Source of the DNA: Galeruca laticollis
Taxonomy: Eukaryota > Arthropoda > Insecta > Coleoptera > Chrysomelidae
DNA length: 64,000 nt
Direction: 5' to 3'
Assembly: GCA_963921935.1 (NCBI GenBank)
Contig: OY998175.1
Coordinates: 162,996,809-163,060,808, forward strand
Shown piece by piece: positions 23,890-33,749 of the stretch. A program made the translations under genes and the position numbers. The notes beneath the pieces are model-generated. The model was not told the DNA's origin. It did not search any database and saw only the letters and a list, made by a program, of their open reading frames with translations. Position 1 is the first letter of the stretch, and every line of letters begins with the position of its first letter.

Positions 23890-24299
23890 AAATAAAAATA
23901 GGTAAAAAAACTTTTTAAGTTAAACGGTTTTATGTTAAACATACATTGCAATGTTTAAGATAAATGTACTAAAAACCAAAAAATAATAAAATAGATACAG
24001 TCGTGGGAATTATAAACATATGCATAGACTAGACTAAAATAAATCCGTGGGGCACGTCAATTGTCTACAATCGTTGATTAAAATTTTTGTTTTGTAATGT
24101 TACACTATAATTAGGCAGTTGTTCAACCGACAATTGACGTGCCCCACGGTTTTACTTTAGTCTATGCATATGTTTATAATTCCCACGACTGTATCTATTT
24201 TATTATTTTTTGGTTTTTAGTACATTTATCTTAAACATTGCAATGTATGTTTAACATAAAACCGTTTAACTTAAAAAGTTTTTTTACCTATTTTTATTT
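23890..24299. repeat. 410-bp near-perfect palindrome (hairpin)
   Basis: Arms 23890-24065 and 24130-24299 are nearly exact reverse complements around a 64-base loop. Only small differences are seen, for example near 24035. Inner arm ends read 'cgtggggcacgtcaattgt' and its complement. There is no coding. It is a fold-back MITE-like insertion in the right arm. Its high arm identity points to recent origin or gene conversion. Confidence 0.9.
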
Positions 24300-24398
24300 T
24301 TTGGTTTTTAGTTTTTATTTCGCATTCTGTTTAATTCATTTAGTGCTTCATTATTGCAAGGTTTCTTGCCCGTTAGTTTATTGCAGTCCAACTCTTTG

Positions 24399-24900
24399 GT
24401 AGCGGCGGCCATCTTAGATTTCAATTTTGCATAGTAAATTGTATTCTACTTGTTGAGACCTTTCATTTGATACTCATGTTGATGGGATTGATAAAACCTA
24501 CGTTATCCGCCATTTTGTAGAGGCCATTATCGTGGATTTTAATTTTATATAGTATATTGTATTCTACTGGTTGAGCACTTTCATTTGATACCCATATTGA
24601 TGGGATTGATAAAACCTACGTTATCCGCCATTTTGTAGCGGCCTCCATCTTGGATTTAATTTTTTTATAGTATATTGTATTCTGCTTGTTGAGCCCTTTC
24701 ATTTGATACCCATGTTGATGGGATTGATAAAACCTACGTTATCCGCCATTTTGTAGCGGCCGCCATCTTGGATTTAATTTTTTTATAGTATATTGTATTC
24801 TGCTTGTTGAGCCCTTTCATTTGATACCCATATTGATGGGATTAATAAAACATAAATTATCCGCCATTTTGTAGCGGCGGCCATCTTGAATTTATAATGT
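24399..24900 (+). repeat. 118-bp tandem repeat, about 4.25 copies
   Basis: Unit starts are at 24399, 24517, 24635, 24753 and 24871, spaced exactly 118 bases. Each begins 'gtagcggcc' with a 'ccatcttgg' box and ends 'ttatccgccatttt'. Units differ by a few substitutions, so the array is not brand new. It lies inside the insertion in the right inverted-repeat arm. Confidence 0.92.
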
Positions 24901-25444
24901 TAATGAATAAACATAATTGTATTGTCACCAAAATCCAAAGTGTATACAAAATTTCAGATTAATCGGTTGACAGGAAGAGGGTGAAATTTGAATTACTAAA
25001 TTTGACCCAAGAATAAATAAAACAAACGGGGTGAGCTAAATAAAACCGTTTAAAAACATGTTTGAATGGTACTCTCTCTCTCGCTTCGACGCGCCTATGC
25101 GTAGCGGCCGCGCGGGACAATATTTTCATCATTAAATATAAATTACTAGTTATTAACTGTGAGATCCGGAAGTCGAAACTTGTTTTAGGAAATGTCCTCG
25201 TCATTAAGAATCTTTTTTCAAACTATCATTACCACTTATAGTTTTTGAATTATTAACAAAAAGCTTAGGTCTCTTCTTTGTTTAGGTTTCTTGTTAATAA
25301 TTAATTGAAATATTAATCTGCAGAAAAAAAATATCCCTTTCTCGAAATTTGATTCAGCGTCTAATGAGCTACCGCTCATATTTTAGGCACAATTCTAACG
25401 ATTTTTCGCAGGAAACTCACTTCTCGACTAGAGTACTAGTCAAT

Positions 25445-25660
25445 TTGTTACAGAGGTCTAAAGCAATGAAACCACTGATCTGTTCAACCTAGTAGTGGAA
25501 TAAATAATAAGAAAGTTAAAAACAGTATTTACAAGGTTGCACATGAAACAAAAATATTTGGCCTATTAATGAACGAAGACAAAACCAAATGTATGGAAAT
25601 ACTAATAGATTTTGAGAAAAAAATACGCCCAATAACATGTGAAACATGGATTATGACACT
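25445..25660 (+). pseudogene. LINE reverse-transcriptase scrap
   Basis: Short recognisable pieces in changing frames: LFNLVVE (between the RT motifs) near 25478 and HETKIFGLLMNEDKTKCME near 25545, typical of the region after the YADD box. The YADD box itself is lost. The clade cannot be told. Confidence 0.55.
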
Positions 25661-25671
25661 GCAGAATGATA

Positions 25672-26668
25672 TAAAGCTTACAAAAACAAATCACAAATCT
25701 AAAAGAAGTGTTTAACAGATTAAGAGATTCTATAATTTTAAATTATAAATTAATAAATGCGAATTCTTGTGAAAAGAAGTAGCATATCTGGGACATATTG
25801 TCACGCCAGAAGGTGTAAAGCCGAACCCAGATAAAAATTTTGCAATTCAAAAATTTCCGATATCAAAAAATTCAAAACAATTTAAAGGATTCCTAGGACT
25901 CCTAGGGTATTACCGAAAATGTATAAAAAAATTTCAAAATTAACTAAACCGTTAACTATTAGACTGAGGAAAGATGCAATTATCAATGTAAATGATTCAG
26001 ATTATGTCGAATGTTTTGAAATGTGTAAAAATCTGTTGATAAATGAACCAATACTTCAATATCCACATTTTACAAAACCCTTTTAACCTTACTACAGATG
26101 CCAGCAATTATGATTTAAGTGCTGTTTTAAGTCAAGGCAAAATAGGCTCTGATTTACCTGTGGCTTACGCCAGCAGAAGGATTCAGAATGCAACTATTCT
26201 GTAATCGAGAAAGAACTTCTTGCCATAGTTTGGGCAGCGAAATACTTCCGCCCGTATCTTTTTGGCAGAAAATTTACGATAGTTACCGATCATAAACCAC
26301 TCCAATGGTTAATCTCACTTAAAGATCCAAGTTCAAAGCTTGTCAGATGGCGCTTGAAACTTGAAGAATATGATTATGATATCGTATACAAAAAGGGTGC
26401 TTTAAATACCAATAGCGATTGTTTGTCCCGAATTCAAATAAATATTAATGAAACTGAATTACAAGAACCCCATTGTTCTAAAAATTTATTAGTTTATATG
26501 GACAAATTTAATAAAAAACTCTCATCATCTCCCAATGATAATATATCTCTAATAGTTGAAACAGATAAGGAAAGTAACAATAATGAGGATGAAGACGAAG
26601 ACATCACAGTTCATACAAATGAAGAAAGTCCTTGTGTAAATAGACCAAATAAAGTCTTACGTAAATAA
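25672..26668 (+). pseudogene. Errantivirus-like RT end and RNase H
   Basis: Reads, with shifts, AYLGHIVTPEGVKPNPDK (RT thumb, about 25790), FLGLLGYYRK (about 25890), TTDASNYDLSAVLSQ (RNase H, first Asp, about 26095), ELLAIVWAAKYFRPYL and TDHKPLQWL (about 26290). From 26354 the frame is open for 104 codons and ends in an acidic Asn/Asp/Glu linker. The order and motifs are those of Ty3/gypsy pol. Frame breaks near 26085 and 26195 disable it. Confidence 0.85.
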
Positions 26669-26849
26669 AAATTTGATTGTAATTTAATTAAATCAAGAAG
26701 TTTAAGTTTTCTTCTCAAAACGCACGTGTATGTTATGAGATCTCATTACGTGCATGTTATTGTTAAATGTCATTTACAAGGAATGTTGACAGTGCGATTT
26801 TTGACGTTTACAGACATGGGCGTAGAAAAAATATTTTACACACCACTGT

Positions 26850-27377
26850 ATACCAGAACATATAATTTCGAATAATGGAACTAAGTTAAAAAATTCTATT
26901 GTAAAGGAATTATTAGAAACGCATAAAATTAAAATTCATTTCAAAGTTCTCAACATCCAGAATCGAATGGAATTGCCGAAAGATTCCACTCTACGATTAT
27001 TGAATACATCAGATTTTTGAATAATCAAAAATATTTTAAAATGAGACTATTGAAAATAAAATACTTTATGCACTATCAGCTTATAATATAGCGTTCAATC
27101 TGCAACAAAATTGAAACCTAACGAAATAATTACCGGACACATAGATAGTAATACACCTTTCAATATAGAATTAGATCGACAAGTAGTTAATAATTATATA
27201 CAAAATCATAAAGATAAAATCAAAATTTTATACTCGAATTTAAATCAAAAATTACTGGAAAACAAATCAAAAGTAATCTCTAAAGCCAATAAAAGCCGTG
27301 ATGAATTACCAGATACAATACCCACTAAATTGTATGTACGTAATAAACAGGCAGAAGGTAAAACCAAAAATATATAA
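26850..27377 (+). pseudogene. Errantivirus-like integrase, 3' half
   Basis: It retains the second half of the integrase core: a segment near 26866 where the usual catalytic Asp codon is AAT (Asn) at 26871-26873, then HPESNGIAERFHS with the third catalytic residue (about 26955). The C-terminal region is open at 27111-27377. The N-terminal zinc finger and first Asp are missing. It is inactive by residue loss and by shifts. Confidence 0.75.
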
Positions 27378-27583
27378 AAAGTCTCCATATAAATTCATTT
27401 CAGGTTTGTCACCGTCGGAGACGCAACAGTGAAAATAAAAGATGTTACCCATAACTAGGGAATACTTCCCATAAATCTTGGATATGCCAAGCTGCAGAAA
27501 TCCAGTCATACTTGTGATCATTTTTAAAAGTCCACTACTCGTAGAATATAATAAGTATACAATATAATCACGTTAAATATAAT

Positions 27584-28885
27584 ATGTCTAATAATACATT
27601 TTTTCCAACTGTAACGGAAAATATTGTAAATATAATCGAGTACACTAGAAATAGTATAGAAGAAAAATTTGATAACAATATTCATTCAGCCTTAGATAGA
27701 CCAAAAAGAGGGTTAATTAATGGTCTTGGATCAATAGCAAACTTAATTACGGGAAATTTGGACTCTGAAGATGGAGAAAGAATTAATTCAGTTATGGAAC
27801 ATTTAAAACAAAATCAAGAAAACTTGCAAACTCAAATTAAAATGCAATATTCTGTTAGTCACCAAATAATTGACAATTCAGGACATCCAGTATAATGAAA
27901 AAATATTAAAAACGAAAATATTTGAGATAAGAGATATTTTAGATTTTCAAGCAAATGCAGAAAATATTATTTATTTGAAACAGCTACTCAACGAACTTCT
28001 TATCACATTCAATGTAATTTTAGGCGTTTTAGAAACGGTAGAAAATTCATTAACTTTCTGTAATCAAGCGGAATTAATTACCTTTCGAATTAAAACACGA
28101 AAATATTTTAGAATTTGAAGCTGTCATAGACGTAATCTGTAAAGTAGAAAATAATTAAATACAATATTTTTTATCGATACCTATTAATTATGATATTTGA
28201 TTTAATCTTTTTCATATGTTACCTATACCTACATAATTGAATCAGAATACGTAACATTACTACCTAATTCAAAATTTTTACTAAAATCAAATAATGTCAA
28301 TAAACCTCTAAATGACATTTGCGCTCGCGGCAATATTTTTCAATGTTCTAACCATTTGCGTGACAATAATAATTATGGGTGCGAAGAAAACATATTGCTA
28401 GCAGGAAATTCTACATATTATCAATATACAAAAATTGAAATAATTAAGAATCACATTGAAATTATTCCGGAGATAAATCAATTTTTGGCAATATTTCCAG
28501 TAGAAAAAGTTAATCATAAAATGTAAGCAAGAAACTGAAGTGAAAACTCTTAAAGGCATTTATTTAATTGAAAATTCAGCATGTAAAATTATATTTAGAA
28601 AACAAGAGTTAATATTTCAACAAAAAACTTGAACAACCTTCTGTAGTATATGAATTAAATTTGAAATTAAATCAATTACACGTTTCTCCAAAGAAGATTG
28701 ATTTAAAAAGTTTAAAAATAAAGGATATTCCAAATCAACTGGTAACGCCAATATTCACGGAAAACCATAATTTTCGCATTCCCAGTATTTGGACTATCCT
28801 TCTTTATACAGTATTGATAGTGGCCTTCCTGTGGATCATGTATAAGAGGAAACATTCAGGATGGATAAGTCACCGTTTCAGTTAA
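27584..28885 (+). pseudogene. Errantivirus-like envelope protein, broken
   Basis: Remains of the env gene of an insect endogenous retrovirus, of the baculovirus-F-like type. The first open piece (27584-27895) has a furin-type site, RPKR at residues 39-42, followed by a Gly-rich hydrophobic stretch as in a fusion peptide, then a helical region. The frame changes at about 27890. The middle (28120-28650) is fragmented by stops. The last piece (28661-28885) ends in one hydrophobic membrane anchor of about 20 residues followed by a short basic tail. It is not functional as it stands. Confidence 0.75.
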
Positions 28886-28896
28886 TTAAAAGTTAA

Positions 28897-28898
<2 letters not shown>

Positions 28899-28940
<42 letters not shown>
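28899..28940. repeat. (TA)n microsatellite
   Basis: About 20 TA repeats directly downstream of the env remnant. Confidence 0.95.
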
Positions 28941-28943
<3 letters not shown>

Positions 28944-29294
28944 TGAAAAGCTCATTAACATTAAATTAAGAATTATGGCAAACGTATGATCAAAAAGGGG
29001 AATCCAAAAAATGTTAATTGTATATGGTGTCAAAAATCGTGCATATGAAGAAATAAGTCATGAACGATGAAATAAAACAATATAGTTTGTTTGAATCTTC
29101 ATATATTTGAACTAATGTTCAATTTAAACTTGTTGACGCGTTTCACTAACACAGTAGCTTTGTCAAAACGAATGAAGGTAAAATATAAAAATGTCTTAAT
29201 ATATACAGTGCTAAATCTATTTACTAAGGTTAACAATGGTATTGAAAGAAATTACCTGAAAATTCATTCACTACAAACATTCCTAAGCTATCTT

Positions 29295-29632
29295 CTAGGT
29301 AAAGAGGTTCAATAAAGGAGACTGATTGATATCTATTTGGTCGTTAAGGAGATTACCTGAATATTTATTTTTGTTAATCTCTAGGGCTTCTAATAAATTT
29401 AAACTAAAGGATTTACCGACTACATGGAGAATTTCAAAATTTGGGTCGAAAATGTGTTGGTTTTCTAATAAATGAATTGAATAGTTAGAATCTAATTTTT
29501 TGTTGTCATAGCTACGTTTGTGTTCCGAAATTCTAGTTTTAAAATTTCTAAAAGTTCTACCGATATAAATTTTATCACAATTGTCATTACCACATTTTAA
29601 TTTATAAACTCCTGATTTGTTTAATTTTGAAG
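29295..29632 (-). CDS. GIY-YIG endonuclease domain of Penelope-like element (left copy)
   Basis: An open frame on the minus strand ending at TAG 29295-29297. It has no Met start because the RT part is missing. The GIY half reads SGVYKLKC and the YIG half DKIYIGRTF, followed by Arg and RISEHKRS as in the Penelope type. The preceding linker begins SSKLNKS near the palindrome axis. The domain nicks target DNA for insertion. A C-terminal fragment only. Confidence 0.8.
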
Positions 29633-29657
29633 AAAAAAAAATCTAAATTAAAAATTA

Positions 29658-29960
29658 AAATGTGGTAATGACAATTGTGATAAAATTTATATCGGTAGAA
29701 CTTTTAGAAATTTTAAAACTAGAATTTCGGAACACAAACGTAGCTATGACAACAAAAAATTAGATTCTAACTATTCAAATCATTTATTAGAAAACCAACA
29801 CATTTTCGACCCAAATTTTGAAATTCTCCATGTAGTCGGTAAATCCTTTAGTTCAAATTTATTAGAAGCCCTAGAGATTAACAAAAATAAATATTCAGGT
29901 AATCTCCTTAACGACCAAATAGATCTCAATCAGTCTCCTTTATTGAACCTCTTTACCTAG
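29658..29960 (+). CDS. GIY-YIG endonuclease domain of Penelope-like element (right copy)
   Basis: One hundred codons plus TAG, the mirror copy of 29295-29632. It starts one step further in (KCGNDNCDKIYIGRT), so the GVY half is lost at the axis. The rest matches the left copy almost residue for residue. It cannot be an independent gene. Confidence 0.8.
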   Translation, partial: KCGNDNCDKIYIGRTFRNFKTRISEHKRSYDNKKLDSNYSNHLLENQHIFDPNFEILHVVGKSFSSNLLEALEINKNKYSGNLLNDQIDLNQSPLLNLFT

Positions 29961-30194
29961 AAGATAGCTTAGGAATGTTTGTAGTGAATGAATTTCCATG
30001 TAATTTCTTTCAATACCATTGTTAACCTTAGTAAATAGATTTAGCACTGTATATATTAAGACATTTTTATATTTTACCTTCATTCGTTTTAACAAAGCTA
30101 CTGTGTTAGTGAAACGCGTCAACAAGTTTAAATTGAACATTAGTTCAAATATATGAAGATTCAAACAAACTATATTGTTTTATTTCATCGTTCA

Positions 30195-30644
30195 GTTTGG
30201 ATCTTCATCAAGTAAAAGCCTCATCTATTCAAATAAGTCATGTATTCAATGATTCAAATATTCCAAAAAATACCATAATTAGGTCAACAGTTTCGAGAAT
30301 AGTGAATAAATGAAATTAAATGGGTAACATACAGGATTGCCAAAGGTCTAGCAAATCCAAGAAGAGAATTTTCATAAATTTTTAGCACTTCGTTTATTTT
30401 TAGAACCAGAAATGAAAAAAAATCTCAGCATATCTCAATAGAAACCCCTATTTTCTACAAACAAGTGTTCTTGTACAAATCTTATATTTTGCTTAGTTTA
30501 CACGTTATTTTGAACAAACGGAAGAAAGGGTATTTTTGGGTTCTCTCAAACGCACCTTTAAATTTGAAGCAGCACTGCTTCTTTTTATCACTTTAAAATA
30601 AATAGCCTATGAATAAAGATAACTTGTACTTCTTTCAACATTAC
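30195..30644. other. Intronic spacer next to host exon 1
   Basis: No element or gene recognised. Near 30590-30644 it is the start of the host intron (donor GTAATG at 30644 on the minus strand). Confidence 0.45.
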
Positions 30645-31436
30645 CTCACTTAATCCATTCCTATGATTAGGCTTCGAAGACCTTCTCGGTCTCAAATCGG
30701 AATGGTTCGACTTATGCCTAACTCGATAAGCTGAATCTTTATCCAAATAAGCGTACTGAGGCTCAGGAAAATGTCTGGACGAATGCAGAGACTTCCTACT
30801 TTCTTTGTATGGTGTTTTTTCCCTTCTGTAAACTCCTCCATGATCAGTATTAAGATTATTGTAAATCGACTTTTCAGGATAATAAATATTTACGGATGTG
30901 GAACTTTTTGTAAGAGCTCTTCCGGGAGGAACAGGTGTCTTCTCGGGATCTTTGTTGTGCTTCTTATAGATTTTATCTAATACATTAGAATATTTATCTT
31001 CCAATTTAGTAATTGTATGTCCAAAGTTAGGTACGACTGTTGTACTTTTGCTGGTGGATAATGGATGAAATCCGGAGTTAGAAGAAGACGTTGTTGAAGT
31101 CGAGTGTGTCTCATCGATGAGCTGTCTCTCTACTGTAGTAGAAATTCCGCGTACCCTGGTGGTCAATTTTTGCAGTAAACTCGAACAAGATTCACTCAGC
31201 AATTGCGCGACATTGCTGGTAGTGGAAGATCGAGCATATCTATGTCTGTGAGGTGTAGAACCGGCTGCATTGGTGTAGGTGTCCAAAGGTTTGCTATTCG
31301 TTGTTGATTTGATAGGCATACCAGGTGTTCTGTAAACCCATGGAGACTGTCCATAACTCCAGTTGAAGTCCTCCGTTCGACGAGAACTGTCCTTGTTCGG
31401 ACGATAACGATTATAAGAGTAACCAGAGCTGTACAT
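30645..31436 (-). CDS. First coding exon of an unidentified host gene
   Basis: 264 codons from Met 31436 to a GT donor at 30644 (phase 0). The protein is rich in Ser, Thr, Tyr and basic residues and is probably disordered. It starts MYSSGYSYNRYRPNKDSSRR, has a Ser/Thr/Asn run (residues about 108-130) and KYSNVLDKIYKKHNKDPEKT, and ends in a His/Arg/Ser-rich part. There is no transposon motif, signal peptide or membrane segment. Codon use is balanced, unlike the AT-rich surroundings. The same-strand exon 2876-3214 begins in phase 0 and is the nearest candidate for the next exon. It may be a cytoskeletal or adaptor-type protein, but this is a guess; the family is not recognised. Confidence 0.75.
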
Positions 31437-31690
31437 TGGTGTTTGTCATAATCACTGATCGCGAAGAAATTTATTTTTCACTAACACGCACCACCTGAGC
31501 ACTAATATCACATATTCGCGTATAGCGCGCCGGGACTGCTGTTTCAATGCTACTAAAAATAACGCGGAATATGTTTCTATTCTTGGTCGCACACTGAAAT
31601 TTCGGTCCTAATTTTTGTCCTCTAACAATAGTCCAGTATTTGAAGAAAATATACAATTTTTCCGCTAGATTTTGAGCGCATAAAAAAATA
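31437..31690 (-). promoter_or_regulatory. Probable 5' UTR and promoter of the host gene
   Basis: A less AT-rich stretch just upstream of Met 31436, with a GC-rich core (about 31520-31545, 'tagcgcgccgggac'). No start site or TATA box can be fixed by eye. A short frame at 31471-31656 is likely just 5' UTR. Confidence 0.35.
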
Positions 31691-31844
31691 TACAGAGTGT
31701 TTCATAAAACGTAAATATTATTGAACTTGACGATATATCGAATCGATATGAAAAATACAATGTCTCAAAATTGACGCAAACAACGATCTAAAATTCAATC
31801 TGTAAATTTTACATTAGTGAGATGGGAGCTTCGAATTAACTTTG

Positions 31845-31970
31845 GAGATTGTTATTGTATAATGTAAACAATGATCCAAATTTTATAGAGAATATTATGT
31901 TTACTGATGAGTGTACATTTACCCAGAAAGAGTCACACATACTCAGTGACATAGAGACCTGAACATACAT
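31845..31970 (+). pseudogene. Tc1/mariner-type transposase scrap with TDE motif
   Basis: The frame reads VNNDPNFIENIMFTDECTFTQ, which looks like the first catalytic Asp region of an IS630/Tc1/mariner transposase. The rest is decayed. Confidence 0.45.
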
Positions 31971-32236
31971 TAAAAGTTATTTTATTTCTGTAATATTTGG
32001 CATACATATTAGGAAGTAATATGTAAATGATTAAAATTTCACTCCAATCGGATGAGCATAAACTAAGTTTCTACTCACCAACTTTAATTCCTAATGGGTT
32101 GAAGTTCCACGATTTCTTAAACATTTCCTAATGCGTCTAGCATATCATAATCAGGTGATCAATATCCGTTTGGAGTATTTTATTCCAACTGAGGTCAGTA
32201 TGAAAAAGTATAAACTTTCTTATCCGTCTATAAGCA

Positions 32237-32343
32237 CTTCCATGTTCTGCAAGTCAGTGAATTTCTATTGCCCTTACCAATAATTTGACCTCTCTCAAAC
32301 TCAGCTGCCGATAACTTCCATTTTTTCGCACTCTAGGCATGAT
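32237..32343 (-). pseudogene. Tc1-like N-terminal scrap
   Basis: The minus strand reads MPRVRKNGSYRQLS followed, after a shift, by ERGQIIG. This is the N terminus of a Tc1-like HTH region. It is opposite in strand to the TDE scrap, so they may come from different copies. Confidence 0.4.
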
Positions 32344-32659
32344 AAACACTTGTGAATTCTTATAGGGCATCTTTAAAACCACTGTACGCGAATAAAGTCT
32401 GTATTCTGATATCGGAACGGGACGGTTCGTCAAGTACTTACAGCAAAAACATAATTAAATAAAAACACGAATGTTCAACTGATAGCGGCCAAATTCTAAT
32501 CTTGTATTTTTATGATAAACATGAGCTCCGTGAAATAGTTTGAAATAAGATAATATTTACTGGGTGTTCGGGTTGTCATTGAGTATACTCATACCTTTCA
32601 TGAACGGAGATGAAAACTACTTATATAATACTTAAAATATGCCACCAAAGACGACAGTA

Positions 32660-33510
32660 AATAAACATTTGGGCTAAATTAATAGGGAACAATATATGGA
32701 CAACCTCTTTGCAGAAGAAATACCTCAGTTAGAAGATAACCTGGAAAATAATTTGTCTGGACCGCCAATTACAATAGAATAGATTACTAGAGCAGTAAAT
32801 AGCCCAAAAGGAAAGAAAACGGTTGGGCCAGATCTAGCGCCTATTGAACTGCTCAAACTATTAGACAACGAAGGTATTAAGATGCTTCAAAGGGTTTTCA
32901 ACCAAATTTACAACATAGGAAAATTCTCAACTAAATGGCTTACATATCTCTTTTCATTCCACTCCCAAAATAGTACAACGCAACAATATGTGAAGACTAC
33001 AGATTAATCCGTTTAATGAGTCACAATCTGAAAATATTTCTGAAAGTCATTCAATACAGAATCTCTATTAAATGCAGAAGCACTGTTGGATCCTCTCAAT
33101 TCGGATTTAGAATGGGTCTCGGTACGAGAGAGGCATTAGTCGCAACCCAAGTGTTAGTTCAGACCTGCTACGACCAGAGGAAAGATGTAGTGATGTGATT
33201 CATAGACTACGAAGAAGCATTTGGCAGAGTACAACATCATAAACTCGTTTACATACTGAGGCGACTTGACATAGATCAGAAATATATACGCTGTATTGAA
33301 AACTTGTACTGGAGCGTTTAACGTTTATTCTGAAAACATCTTTCAAGAAGCCCTAGAAGGGCAACTATTAGGCATCAAGTAAATGGCACTTGGATCAACA
33401 ACATACGGTATGCAGATGATACAGTCCTGATAGCAGATAACATGAATGACCTCCAAAGGCTCCTAGAGATAGTGGGAATACACAGCCGGCCAATGGCTTA
33501 ACGCAATATC
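32660..33510 (+). pseudogene. LINE reverse-transcriptase relic, third family
   Basis: RT motifs in broken frames: GKKTVGPDLAPIELLK (about 32810), FGFRMGLGTREAL (about 33105), FIDYEEAFGRVQHHKL (motif A, about 33197) and NNIRYADDTVLIADN (catalytic box, about 33400). The segment between motif A and the YADD box is shortened. Only 33016-33198 stays open. The sequence differs from the LINEs at 1-2089 and 11318-14450. I cannot assign the clade with confidence. Confidence 0.75.
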
Positions 33511-33749
33511 ATCGGGTCCCCTCGCAATATCAAGTTCTTCATAAAATAATTGCGACTATATGCGCTTAAATTTTATTAGTACATCGATTATCAAAAAATC
33601 TACCTCTTTAAAGTCCATAATAATGAAGAAAACGTAATAGAACTAAGCTTATAAATAGATAATGCCTATTATTTATATAAATGAAATAAACATTACACAT
33701 GAAATATATTTTTATAAAATATTCAACTACAAGAATCTTTATTGACGTG

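Larger units (their letters stand above)
23041..25431 (-). repeat. Large inverted repeat, right arm
   Basis: The diverged reverse complement of 14813-15940, running from the Tc1-like tip ('ttttttgctcggcagtgta', ends 23107) to 'tcgacta' at 25431. It is longer than the left arm because about 1.15 kb (23890 to about 25040) was inserted. That insert holds a hairpin and a 118-bp tandem array. The GC-rich block near 25100 ('ggccgcgcggga') matches the one near 15133. Confidence 0.75.
25672..28885 (+). mobile_element. Endogenous errantivirus-like (Ty3/gypsy with env) fragment
   Basis: Remains of pol and env of an insect errantivirus-type LTR retroelement in one orientation: end of RT and RNase H (25672-26668), part of integrase (about 26850-27400) and env (27584-28885). 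Gag, protease and most of RT are absent. No LTR pair is visible. A block at about 26670-26850 does not belong and replaces the integrase N terminus. Many shifts and stops are present, so no protein can be made from it. Confidence 0.85.
29061..30194. mobile_element. Penelope-like element ends, head to head
   Basis: A 1.13-kb palindrome. The left copy (29061 to about 29632) is on the minus strand and the right copy (about 29645-30194) on the plus, meeting near 29640. Each holds a GIY-YIG endonuclease end and the same 3' UTR (ending 'tttcatcgttca'). The 12-mer aaataagtcatg stands at 29051-29062 and 30231-30242, like a target duplication. Penelope elements are known for partial tandem and inverted copies. 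Arms differ by few bases, so it is young. RT is absent. Confidence 0.88.

Noticed and set aside
14813..25431. Polinton/Maverick element (long inverted ends plus integrase)
   Set aside because: No family-B polymerase, packaging ATPase, protease or capsid gene is present, and the integrase is of the KRBA2-like kind.
22300..29060. One LTR element from 22.3 to 29.0 kb with gag start, pol and env
   Set aside because: No matching LTRs could be found on the two sides, and the link rests on eight bases of a primer-site match.
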